Assembly (NCBI RefSeq): GCF_040183065.1
Contig: NC_091117.1
Location: 96,870,001 to 96,934,000, forward strand
Length of the DNA stretch: 64,000 bases
Direction: 5' to 3'
DNA from: Periplaneta americana
Taxonomy: Eukaryota; Arthropoda; Insecta; Blattodea; Blattidae
The stretch's first letter is position 1. Each line of letters starts with the position of its first letter. Under the pieces are notes generated by a model that was not told where the DNA came from, searched no databases, and worked only from the letters and a program-made list of their open reading frames with translations. A program made the translations under genes and the position numbers. Positions 11,428 through 21,249 of the stretch are shown piece after piece.

Positions 11428-11466
11428 GTTCCGAAGATGACCGAATATAGGTCGAAACATGTTAAC
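11428..11466 (+). ncRNA. Hammerhead-ribozyme-like motif, right arm
   Basis: Order: stem I GTT, core CCGAAGA, extra T, stem II GACC-loop-GGTC, GAAA, stem III ACA/TGT, T at the cleavage position, stem I AAC. This is the layout of minimal type I hammerheads in Penelope-like elements, except that CUGA is CCGA. Confidence 0.4.
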
Positions 11467-11527
11467 AAGGTACGTTAAAATTTAACACAAGAAAGTTCTT
11501 ATCACACATATTCCGAAACTATATTGA

Positions 11528-12357
11528 GTTCAATGCATAACTGACTCAACTGGAAAGTCATGTGGCTTTTATGCCCATGCACAAATAAGATAACAGGCAA
11601 TTTTATTTCATTTTTGAAAATAAATGGATGAAAAACACTGCCCACAAATTCATAAAAAAAAAACTTCCGCTTTTATCCATTCGGATTCACTGATGCCAAT
11701 TCCCCATTCATCAGGAATTGACTGTGTATTTCATGTGGCAACCTTTTGTAATTGTATACTATCATTGGAGGACACATAAATCCAGCAGCTGAAAAGGTAA
11801 ACATGACTGTAACGGCTTCTTTATCATTACCCATGATCACTTCATAGAAATTCTGAGATCCTCTGGGAACAAGAACCTTTTGAGTTTTAGGGCAAAGTTG
11901 GAAATTAGTTTCGTCGCCATTAAAGACCCTTGTTGGATCTTGCAATATGTCAAACATGTTTCCCTGCTTTAATATTGATTCAGGTTTCTAGAAAACATTT
12001 TCTTATATTGTTTTCACTCACATTTGAACTCGCCATCGTCACTCCTTTCACTGTTGAAAGGGGTAACTCTATTATTTGAATTCAAGAATTCCTGGACACT
12101 TAATTAATGTCTTCTCTTCTTCTAGGGAAACCTTTTCTACCAGAGTTCAGTAACCAATTTACTAACATCTCCTCACCAGCTAAGACAAAAAGGACTTGGG
12201 ACCAAATGTAGATTTATTCTGCCCTTTAATGTACCGTTGGAGTGTTGATCTTGAAACATCAAATTTCTTAGCAGATGTCTTAATCCTCTCATCTCGAATG
12301 CTGCAACTGCTGACATCAACTGATCTTTAGTGTACTTAATTTTCCAACGTTAGGCAT
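11528..12357 (-). pseudogene. pogo/Tigger-like transposase, N-terminal part (broken)
   Basis: Starts at ATG 12357 with a degraded psq-type helix-turn-helix (KKFDVSRSTLQRYIKG is readable), then, after several frame breaks, the DDE core beginning at VFNGDETNFQL and continuing PRGSQNFYEV, AAGFMCPPMIVY. A stop follows NPNG near 11673; in the next frame the protein resumes with KLPVILFVHGHKSH and QLCIELNIV up to the junction at 11528. The second catalytic Asp, expected in the LFVDGHKSH pattern, is His here. The transposase is therefore inactive. The rest of it lies at 3240-4563. Confidence 0.75.
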
Positions 12358-12529
12358 TCTGAGATTTAAAGAAAAATAGGAATATAGAGTTCGATTTAGG
12401 CTATAACGTATGATTAATAATAGGTTAAATAAGAAGGACTAGTAGCCTATGTCTATCAGTTTTATGTCAATGCACTAGTAATGGGCACTTACAAATATAT
12501 TATAGTGATGGGCATTGTGCCCATCACTG

Positions 12530-12830
12530 CATGGAATAGTTCCAGAACATTCGTTTTAAAATATTATATTTGTCGCACCAAGTACTACAGATATGTATGA
12601 AAAAGAAGTTGTTTTATATAAATTTCAAGAAACAGTGTTGGGCATACTGTGCCCGTCATTATATATTATATCATGCGATTTTTAGTACAGCTGTCAAAAG
12701 AAAAAGTGGCCGCTCTCCTGAAACAAAGTTCCCTTCGGGTATCTTCGCTACAATTCGGAGACAGGCGATGTTACATGTTGTTGGACCACGTTGCCTAATA
12801 TCTACAGTTATAATTGAAGTATTCTGTGTG
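12530..12830. other. Unassigned; part resembles 15.39-15.51 kb in inverted orientation
   Basis: GTACAGCTGTCAAAA followed by AAAGTGGCCGC and a GGCGATGTTACA segment occur here (12685-12775) and, inverted, at 15390-15500. The nature of this repeat is not recognised. Confidence 0.4.
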
Positions 12831-12899
12831 TTATCGATAGCGTAATGGTAGCGTTCAGGCCTCTTATTCATGAGGTCATGCGTTCGACTACAACCACGT
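12831..12899 (+). repeat. tRNA-like sequence, probable SINE head
   Basis: A-box-like TAGCGTAATGGTAGCG, anticodon-like stem CCTCT...GAGG and B-box-like GCGTTCGACTAC. A T-rich stretch follows. The acceptor stem does not close well, so a live tRNA gene is unlikely. Confidence 0.45.
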
Positions 12900-13329
12900 G
12901 CTTTTTATGTCCTTTTTTGTTCTGTTTTTGAGAGAGACAAACTATACATAATGGCTCCTTTCTCTTTTACGATTATTTTAGTAATTAACATCAGGTTCAT
13001 TAATATATTATGCCATGACTTTATCATTATGATATTGTGGCTGCAAATGGAAAGAAAAAAGATTTTATTCTCAATAAAAATATCTTTCGTGGCATAAACG
13101 AAACAAATTTACTGGCGTCGGCCTTAAAACATTCAAACAATTAAGCGTTCAAAAAACAAAACAAAAAGCCACAATTCAATATTTAGTCTATCTTCCTCTT
13201 ATCTCGATCATCTTGCAGTCGAGTGGGCGTGGAATTGACTAGTCTTTGCAAATAGCGACTGTTTTTAGACACGATATTTCAGGCATTCTGAACATACATA
13301 CATAAGTGTTCTGTCCATGGGCAGGTCTT

Positions 13330-13725
13330 TCATTGCAAACCCAGCAATCTCCAATCTTTCTTATTTTCTGCCTTCCTCTTAGTCTCCGCATATGATCCAC
13401 ATTTCCTAATGTCATCTATTATTCTTTTCAACCAGAGACCCAACCAATTACTTTTTATCTTTCTAATCAGTTTCAGCATCATTCTTTCTTCACTCACTTT
13501 TTCAAACACAATTTTATTTCTTATTCTATCTGTCCACTTCACACGCACCGTTCTTCTCCACATCCACATTTCAAATGCTTCAATTCGTTTCTCTTCATTT
13601 CGTCGTAATGCCCATGTTCCTTCCCCATACAATGCCACACTCCACACAAAGCACTTCACTAGTCTCTTCCTTAGTTCTTTTTCCTGAGGTCCGCAGAAGA
13701 TCCTTCTTCTTCTATTAAAAGCTTC
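13330..13725 (-). pseudogene. Non-LTR retrotransposon, C-terminal RT fragment
   Basis: Reads AFNRRRRIFCGP, then RKRLVKCFVWSVALYG, EEKRIEAFEMWMWRR, WTDRIRNKIVFEKVSEER, then SNWLGLWLKR and KNKKDWRLLGLQ-type end. This is the 5'-truncated 3' part of a LINE; copies of the same family occur at 18.55 kb (-) and 49.36 kb (+). The clade was not determined. Confidence 0.75.
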
Positions 13726-13734
13726 CTTTGTTCA

Positions 13735-14095
13735 TGTTTGCAGTTTTTCTTGGGAAGGATGGCCTAAATGCGGTAACATCCCGTTGCTTTCCGCACACCA
13801 CTATCTCTTTCGCATCTTATTAAATTCCAGGGGGCCCAAGCGTGGAAATGAGGAGAGTGGATTTGACTAATTGGGCCCTCCGGACTTCACCGAAAGTCAC
13901 GGCAAGGGTTAAATATTAATTCTATTTGCCCCCCGCATCATGGACTAGCTTCTACGAGTCATCACAAAATCTTAGAGTGTGATTGGGCCAATTTTCCGAA
14001 AATGTTTCCACACTTTTGCCCTCGTAGCTCAGCGGACGAACGTCGGAATTTAGATGTCAACGTCTCAGGTTCAATTCCTCGTTACTCCTTTTCAT
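13735..14095 (+). repeat. Dispersed repeat with tRNA-like 3' part
   Basis: GC-richer block with GGATGGCCTAAATGCGGTAA near its start and a tRNA-like end (14017-14088) with A-box GTAGCTCAGCGG and B-box GGTTCAATTCC. I recall similar blocks from insect genomes but cannot confirm. The tRNA-like part is downstream rather than at the head, so two repeats may abut here. Confidence 0.45.
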
Positions 14096-14099
14096 TTTA

Positions 14100-15290
14100 T
14101 TGTGGTTCAAGATAGTATAATGCAATAATAATACAAGAAGAAAAACTAATACCAGTATTATGCAACTGGATTTTTCCAAACCTAATATTAAATTTATGTT
14201 ATTTATATCGCTAAAGAACGATTACAATATAAATAACTTTAATATTATTTATACAGTATTATTAAAGAACGATAACACAATATAAATGATAAATATCGGT
14301 TTGTTTAATTAATATAAGATATTATATAATACGTATTTAATTATCTAAATAAAATAACCTATTTTACAAAGAAAGATGTTTATTTGTGTTATAGTAATTA
14401 CTTACATAAAATACAGATTATTTATATTGCGAAAGAACAATAACAATATAAATAACTTGAATATTATTTTATAATGCTAATGAAGGAAAACAATATAAAT
14501 GATAACTTGAATATTATTTATATCGCTAAAGAACGATAACAATATAGAAAACGTGAATATTATTCATATCGGAATTTCACAGATTTATTACAGATGTATT
14601 TAAGAAATTATAGAAGAATAGTAATTAGTAACAGTGTCCTATTTATTCTTCTTGGAGCCAAATTTGTAACTTTTAAAAGTGTGGTTACTATGTTGAAGTG
14701 TATGTGTTGCAACGGATGCTTGATTTGTTATGTATGTGAGTCAGTTATGGGATGCTTGATGTCGTCGCATTGTCGTAATTATAGTTTGATTGTGTTTGTG
14801 TGACTATTGTGTATTAATTTATGATGTATGGTACGGAAAGCTGCATATTTGTGTTATAGAAGTGTTACGTATGTGTGTTGTTAATGTTTTTGTATGTTTC
14901 AAATTGATAACTGATATTTGTTTTGCAATCGCAATGCCTAATTTACGGATTGTTTATGTTATGTTTACATCGCGTAAGCTAATTTAATTTGCTTTTCCAT
15001 TTCTCTTTATGCTCATCTTTTTTGTGTATAAAATTATAGCCCTAACATACATATGTAAAATAGGGCTAACCCCCATTGGAGATACTGTAGCTACAATAGT
15101 AATAATTATTATTCATATCGTTATAAAACGATAACAGAATACAAATGATGACTTGAATTTTATTCATATCTCTAAAGAACGATAACAAAATATAAATAAC
15201 GTGATATCCATCAAGAACGATAACTGGATATAAATGATAATTTGAATATCATTTACATGCTAAAGAACGATTAAAAAATAAAATGAAAAC
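14100..15290. repeat. AT-rich degenerate tandem repeats with GAACGATAAC motif
   Basis: Units of roughly 50-55 bp containing AAAGAACGATAAC and AATATAAAT occur at 14.2-14.58 kb and again at 15.11-15.28 kb, separated by a non-repetitive ~500 bp (14.59-15.1 kb) with no convincing gene. Confidence 0.55.
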
Positions 15291-15296
15291 TTGAAG

Positions 15297-15357
15297 CAGG
15301 CGCGAACCCAGAACCTTTGAATCATTAAACAAGCACTCTACCGCTGGTCTGCGAGGA
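15297..15357 (-). repeat. tRNA-like sequence
   Basis: On the minus strand: CAGCGGTAGAGTGC (A-box-like) and GGTTCTGGGTTCGCGCC (B-box-like). It is isolated and degenerate; a SINE head rather than a gene. Confidence 0.4.
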
Positions 15358-15510
15358 GCAGATATGGAACACTTTCATAGTTCCGGAACTGCTTGTACAA
15401 GCACATGCATCGTGTAACATCGCCGCGACCCGAAGTGGACTTTGAAAATATTCGCTGTTCACGAGTGCGGCCACTTTTTTTTTTTTTGACAGCTGTACAT
15501 AGTGATGGGC

Positions 15511-17694
15511 ATGGGTAATTAAGACACTAAAATGCATTATTTTAACATTAAAACCACTTATATCTACTGAGATACACTCAACGGAGTTAATAATCAAGGT
15601 TTCAATACAATACAAAAAAACAACGAAACCTCCAAACACTATTTACAACAGCAGTGAACACTAAAAAATTATTAATTTTAAGCGACGATAAACATGAACA
15701 GGCATATGGGGACAATGTATTTTAAACTGAAGATTCCCACACGCTCTCAGGGCATAGCCTATGCGTGAGAATGTAAGCCAACAGTACTGCGAATCTTATG
15801 GAAAAAAGAATAATTTAATTCTAAGCCGCAAATCCTTATTACAACCATAAATAATTTCATGTGCCCATAGGTACCAAACCCTATTCATTGCCTCTGTCTT
15901 TGTCTTTTCTGTTGTAGAGTATCAATTTAATATAATCAAGTAACACTGCAAACCAGCTGCGGATGTTATGAGGATTAAATAGTATAAGAAAATTTAACAA
16001 TTGTGCACATAAAGTATTCTCTCTGCTTAAAAAGAGAGAATTTTCTGAAGTTATTTGCATCATTTTCACATGGATGACAGTCTATCATCTCCCCTTATTA
16101 TCTAAAAAACTATACGTGCTAGAAAAAAACTACAGATTTGAAATCAGCAGTCCAAACTTAGCCAAATCCGCGTATTACTTTTCTTCAAGTTTCTTCGTGG
16201 ACCAGTGTAATTGGCTGATGGCGTGTTCGGAGCAGATGGCTCGGATTGAGTGAAAATTGTACTAGCCGGAGCGAGAGGGAATGATGACTGATGAGGCTAC
16301 TTCTCAACGAAAGACGTTGTCAGTGGTGCGGTGTTACTATTAATAAAGAGATAACAAAGAGTTTTAGAAGCACGTAATGCCCATCAGCACTTCCGTACTT
16401 GCCCTTAGATGATCTAACAAGCAAACATTCTCATGGGGGCAGACAAAAAAGTTATTTTTTTTTCCACCATCTTAATAGTGTCAAAACAAGTGCTTATATA
16501 AATTTTGGCCACTCGAGCTCAATTATGAGGGGTCTCCAGAAAGTAAGTTCGTCTCTATCATCTCTCAAAAACTTTGCTCCTGTCACTTTTAAAAAATTGT
16601 CTCCATTCTACTCTCTTGTACTCTTTAATCTTAAAATAAACTCCTTGATAACGGTGGCCTAAAGCCTTTATATACTAAAACAAATCAATTTTATTATTTT
16701 TATACTCATCAGACTAGAAAATATAACTTTGACTGCAATCTGTATTGACATATGCATAAAAATATAAATAAAATTTAAAATGCGTGCATGTAATGCAAGT
16801 AGACTTGCCTATGTATGTATAAATTTGTATGTTGGTAAGTTAATGATAGCTATATGATCGGAGGTCAATGTTTTCATTCAACATTGTAACGCATTGCAAT
16901 CAAATAAATAAACAAATGAAGTAATTGACATATACATTTCAAGAGTACTGGGATTTAAAAAACAAAAAAAAAAAAAAACAAAAAAAAAAACAAAATATTA
17001 CCTCCACATAGAATCCATTTTGAAAACGTGTTGAAAATATATATATAATTTTTTTCATGGGAAAAAATTCCATCAGAAAACACTTCAGTAGCACTGTGTA
17101 TAGAGTTCCAGGTCATATTTTGTAGTGAAAATCTGAATTCCTGTTGCTAAGTTGATTAAACGGAAGTTTTCATCTTGCACGGTAGCTGTCTCTGTCATCA
17201 TGAAGTTAAAGTTCCTCGTCAATTTTTTTAGTAGAGCGTCCTGCGCCGTACATCATGTCAGTATGTACAATAGGTGAAAAATCACCGACATGCAATTGTA
17301 TTTTAATTAACTTATAATCTTACTAACAAACTGTGTATAGTTTTATGCGAGACTTATGCAGAGTTAGGACAGAAAACGTTAATAATAAACCATGCATAAA
17401 CGATGGATGGACAGTATAAACAGCCTGTCCTGTAACTATACATGGGAATTGCTTTGCGGTAGTTATATACATGAAACCATTATTTTAAGCGTTGCATATA
17501 GAGAAAAAATGACCGTCCCTCTGACAGTTGTTCGTATCGATTGTCATTTTAGGATGATGATTGTCTTGTAACCACAGAAGAATCAAAGAGCACAGAATAA
17601 ATAGAATTAAATCGCTGTACCTGTACTATTTGACAAAAATATAGCTTGGTCATCGATCAGGTCCAGTTTTACTATGGAAACTTAGCGCGGCACA
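15511..17694. other. Unassigned AT-rich DNA
   Basis: AGTGATGGGCA, the pogo-end motif, lies just to the left at ~15502. An A-rich run is at 16960-16992. No gene or classifiable element was seen. Confidence 0.4.
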
Positions 17695-17926
17695 CTAGCG
17701 AGCACTATCGGATGCAATAGAGAACCTCAGATATTCTATTACCTTTCGTAATGAAGTAATGACGAAACTATGACGTAACTGTTGTACTGTTATACACGAC
17801 AGTAAATCTACTGGCATGAGCCTGTCACATTTCAGCACACTTAAATGCCATCGACCTAGGCCGGAATTGAACCCGTAACCTCGAGCACAGAAGGCCAGCG
17901 CTATACCGACTACGCTACCCAAGCAG
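17695..17926 (-). repeat. tRNA-derived SINE
   Basis: Head on the minus strand: TTGGGTAGCGTAGTCGGTAT (A-box) and ACGGGTTCAATTCC (B-box), then a body GTCGATGGCATTTAAGTGTG. I recognise the pattern as a family common in hemimetabolous insects; identity not searched. Confidence 0.7.
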
Positions 17927-17930
17927 ATGA

Positions 17931-18544
17931 AGTAATTATTCTACTCTTCCCTACAGTGATATACAGTAGTTATTTTCTAATGCAGTACAATAAAGCCTCT
18001 CAATTTGCACACCTTTATATCCTGAACTCTCCTCTATCTTGGACAATTTCACTTAGAACCGCTTAAAATGCTATAGACTAAATATACAAGATTTGATTCC
18101 TCTCTCCCACCATCTTGCAACCTGGACAATCTTTTGGTCAAATGTTGGACAGGATCTTTGATTATAACGAGAAAAATGTTTCACTAATATCCTTTGTTCA
18201 CTTGTTCAGATTTTATGAGCAGATTCTAACTGGAAAATTAGCTTGTACGTGTACGTATTGTACGTAGGCTATATTGTAGTGCCTTCCCTTGTAATAAATA
18301 AGAACTTTTTATGTCATTATTTAGACTGCGACGAAATTATGCCAAGGAATTTGAAATCAAAAACTAGTGTCTGATGGCAGAATTATTCTTCTGTGAAAAT
18401 ATGTGAAAGTCTGTATATGTGTGTGTCCTGATATGTATAATTTAAATCCAATTGAAGCTGAAATTGTTGCAAAATGTTAAATACGGAATATTATTATTTC
18501 AACACTAACATGATCACAAAACATACTGTAATTAGTTTTCACTC
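17931..18544. other. Nothing recognised
   Basis: AT-rich, all frames short and broken. Confidence 0.45.
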
Positions 18545-18735
18545 ATTCATTCATTTAATGTTCTGCCCAAAGGCAGATCTTTCACTGCAAATCCAGCTTT
18601 CTCCAATCTTTCCTATTGTCTGCCTACCTCTTTGTTTCCACATATGATCCATATATCTTAATGTCGACTATCATCTGATATCTTCTTCTATCCCGAACCC
18701 TTCTTCCGTTCACCATTCCTTCCAGTGCAAAGTTG
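18545..18735 (-). pseudogene. Non-LTR retrotransposon 3' end (same family as 13.3 kb)
   Basis: Reads MVNGRRVRDRRRYQMIVDIK, one in-frame stop, ADNRKDWRKLDLQ and stop, then a short 3' UTR ending in an AATG-type repeat. Only the last ~45 codons survive. Confidence 0.65.
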
Positions 18736-18789
18736 TTGTTGTCCAAGGCCATTTTAAATAAATGCAGAGTCATTTTTTTATCTTTATTA

Positions 18790-19170
18790 CTCGTATAATC
18801 TAAGACGGTAATGACATAAAAAGCATTATCATTTTAAAACTTGTGTATCTCGTTAAATATCAGTCCTATCAAAATTTTGCATGGAATAAAACTTATCGGA
18901 AATCAGTTTTAAAGAACCTTTTGTTATGTAGCATTTTTCGTGAAAACCAATGATAAGGGAGATATTCTGATTTATTTAATTCAGGCCTCATAAACCCCTT
19001 TTGAATGCCATATGGCCTAAAATCTAAGTTAGAACGAACTTAATTTATATTCCAATTTCCATATAAATCGGTTCAGCCATTTTGGCGTGAAAAGGTAACA
19101 AACATTCAAACATCCAGACAGATAGACAGACAGATATACGTACAAACATAAATTTCAAAAACTCAATTTT
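18790..19170 (+). repeat. RTE-like LINE 3' end
   Basis: Ends with ATCGGTTCAGCCATTTTGG and GGTAACAAACA followed by a degenerate CAGACAGATA tail, a 3' end pattern I associate with insect RTE-type LINEs. No coding sequence remains. Confidence 0.5.
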
Positions 19171-19515
19171 TGCAGGATAGTTATACATGTTAACACAAAT
19201 TATTTAAAAAAAATCGAAAATTACCGGAAACATTTCGGTTACAGATTTATTATTATAGATTTAATAAAAGATTAACGCGTATAGGTATTTCCTGCCATTA
19301 GGAAGTCTGGCGACCGTACTGCTATTCACACTGAGTGGGTGTGTTTTCGAAAGGTGAGCGCACGATGCGCTATTGCCAAACTACGCAGACATTCAGCCTA
19401 GTTTTCTGATTAACCATGCACTTAATCAGAAAATGCACGATACACTTTTTATGTATTTTAATGACATACTCTATTACCCTCTTATATCTACAGAGTTATA
19501 TCATTCCGCCCTATA
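19171..19515. other. Nothing recognised
   Basis: AT-rich flank of the foldback element. Confidence 0.4.
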
Positions 19516-20079
19516 CAGGGTGAGTTTTAGGTCCACCGACAAACTTGAGGGAGTGATTTCTGATTGAAAATGGAGCACAAAAGTTCATATCACCTTGTGT
19601 CCGGAAATGCATAGTTTCCACGGTAGATGGCACTGACGACATTCTCTCATAACTTGCAGTGTGCGTTTTGTGTTGGAGATAGTGTGATTTAAGAAACGTA
19701 GAAGCACAATGATTCGGTATTAATTCCAGAAACAAGCCGAGATGGTGTTCGTGTGTGTGATGTGGATGGTGCTGTCTGTCAGGGTACGTGGCTCGGTACA
19801 TCCGTGCTGTTTCTCGACCGTTTCCATCTGCTTGGCCATACACGAACACCATCTCGGCTTGTTCCTGGAATTAATACCCAACTATTGTGCTTCTACGTTT
19901 CTTAAATCACACTATCTCCAACACAAAACGCACACCTGCAAGTTATGAGAGAATGTCGTCAGTGTCATCTACCAAGGAAAATATGCATTTCCGGACACAT
20001 GGTGATATGAACTTTTGTGCTCCATTTTCAGTCAGGAATCACTCCCTCAAGTTTGTCGGTGGACTTAAAACTCACTCTG
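19516..20079. mobile_element. Foldback MITE, 564 bp, TA target site
   Basis: Two ~238-bp arms (19516-19755 and 19842-20079) are inverted copies at roughly 90-95% identity around a ~85-bp loop. Ends are CAGGGTGAGTTTTAGGTCC and its partner CAGAGTGAGTTTTAAGTCC. The element is flanked by TA (TATA on both sides). No coding capacity. TA target and end sequence suggest a Tc1/mariner-related source. Confidence 0.9.
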
Positions 20080-20439
20080 TATAATGTGTGTGTGCGTGCG
20101 TATTAAAAATCATATTTTAAATTGCCTCTCATCAAACCTTACTCAAAAATTAATAACTATCTCTTATGTCTACTAGATCTATTATTTGTTGAGTATTAAG
20201 TGTCTTATAAAAATCCTGCCCTTTAGAAACTGCCTTAAACTGTAGTGTATTTCCCTAGCTGTCTATGATATAGGGTATTATGCTACTCCATAAATTGGAA
20301 TGGAACTGAGTAATGATGATAAACTGAATGATTCTTTCATTCTATAAATTTGCATTAATATTAATTCATTTTAACCATTGTTTATATGCTGTTGGCTACA
20401 TCTGACGTTGATTAGTGTAACACGTTACTAGTCAGAAAT
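20080..20439. other. Nothing recognised
   Basis: AT-rich spacer with a short GT run next to the foldback element. Confidence 0.4.
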
Positions 20440-20580
20440 ATATGCAATGGAGGGGGAAAGAAACTGGCCACCCTAACCCATTATCTCCTGGCTTAGTTGC
20501 CTCATGAATGATGTCTTATTGGTGTCACTTACGCGGTTCGAACCTATCTTCTGACAGTTGACTAAACAACAAACAACATT
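20440..20580 (+). repeat. Dispersed repeat, possible SINE fragment
   Basis: GGAGGGGGAAAGAAACTGGC, TATCTCCTGGCTTAGTTGCC and a tail TTGACTAAACAACAAACAAC. Recalled as a frequent insect repeat; not verified. Confidence 0.4.
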
Positions 20581-20689
20581 TTAACCACATGTATTTTTTG
20601 TAATTGCACTAGCAATACACAACGAATAAAATTTTAAAATCTTCGAGAGAATTTAAATCTTCTGTAAGCACAAGCTTGTAGGCAAAAAG

Positions 20690-21245
20690 TGAACGCTAAG
20701 CGTCTCCTGAAGTAGCGGGAGCATACTTCAATTTTGGAATAATTTGTACTGGAACGTCACATTTTTCCATTTTGTTACACTTCCCCAGTGAAACATTCGC
20801 TGCTGCGTTCAAATCAGTTAAGTCCAGGATTCTTCCTCTCTGGATTTGCCGAGGTTGGCTGAGCACGCTTTGGCCCATTGTGAGCCCTATAAGGATGCGA
20901 TGATTGTCCAAGTCCGAGGTGAGCTGGGAGGCATTCGTGAGTCCGACGCTGACAGGTGGGTCATCCTGCCTCAGTCCCTGATAGAGCCAGGTCCCCAGGG
21001 ACCCGGATCTTCAATCCCTTCTATATCGGAAATCCGTACTACCTCCAAGACTTGGGCCCAGCCCATTTTTACTATTGCAGATGATGAAATGAGGGGAGGT
21101 GCAGAAAGTTGGTGGAATGATAGAGGGAAACGGAAGTGCTCCGAGAAAAATCCTCTGCAGCGTCTGCTTTGTTCACTACGAATTCCATACAACCTAGCCG
21201 AGGACAGAACCCTGGCCGCCTCACAGTGTGCAAAAACGCAAATCT
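20690..21245 (-). repeat. Long tRNA-related repeat ('TGGCTCA' SINE family), diverged copy
   Basis: On the minus strand: GAATTCGTAGTGAACAAAGC followed by AGACGCTGCAGAGGATTTTT, shared with copies at 53.2, 60.3 and 62.4 kb, then a long GC-richer 3' part. Its GC content makes chance open frames; none resembles a known protein. Confidence 0.55.
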
Positions 21246-21249
21246 AGCT

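Larger units (their letters stand above)
4575..11516. mobile_element. Penelope-like inverted structure inserted in the pogo transposase (11-bp TSD)
   Basis: AACTATATTGA occurs immediately before (4564-4574) and after (11517-11527), and removing 4575-11516 plus one copy restores the transposase reading across the site. Ends carry ~103-bp inverted arms (4615-4717 and 11416-11518) with few mismatches, each with an outward hammerhead-like motif. Similarity between arms continues inward past the LINE (GGCGC.TCTTGTTTCCTGT, then CCAACGAGTTAGAAAGAGAA). No reverse transcriptase belonging to this element was found, so assignment to Penelope-like elements rests on the inverted arms, the hammerhead-like motifs and the variable-length target duplication. 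The LINE and a SINE are nested inside. Confidence 0.6.
3058..12529 (-). mobile_element. pogo/Tigger-like DNA transposon, split by nested insertions
   Basis: The left end CAGTGATGGGCAC (3058-3070) follows TA; the right end GTGCCCATCACTG is at 12517-12529 (flanked by CA, not TA). Between them, on the minus strand, lie two halves of one pogo-type transposase (11528-12357 and 3240-4563), separated by a 6.9-kb insertion with an 11-bp duplication of transposase sequence. Without that insertion the element would be ~2.5 kb. The short motif AGTGATGGGCA is repeated several times near both ends, so the exact outer limits are uncertain. Confidence 0.7.

Noticed and set aside
11222-11440. Short open frame next to the hammerhead-like motif
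   Set aside because: No family resemblance; it lies in the inverted arm of the Penelope-like insert and is not matched in the other arm.
4575-11516. Classic DNA transposon with TIRs
   Set aside because: Arms are unequal at the outer ends, the duplication is 11 bp, no transposase is present, and the arms carry hammerhead-like motifs, which fits Penelope-like structures better.
16270-16315. CTGATGAGGC...CGAAAG resembling a hammerhead core
   Set aside because: The bases between the two core boxes do not form stem II, and stem III and stem I do not pair; no repeat context.
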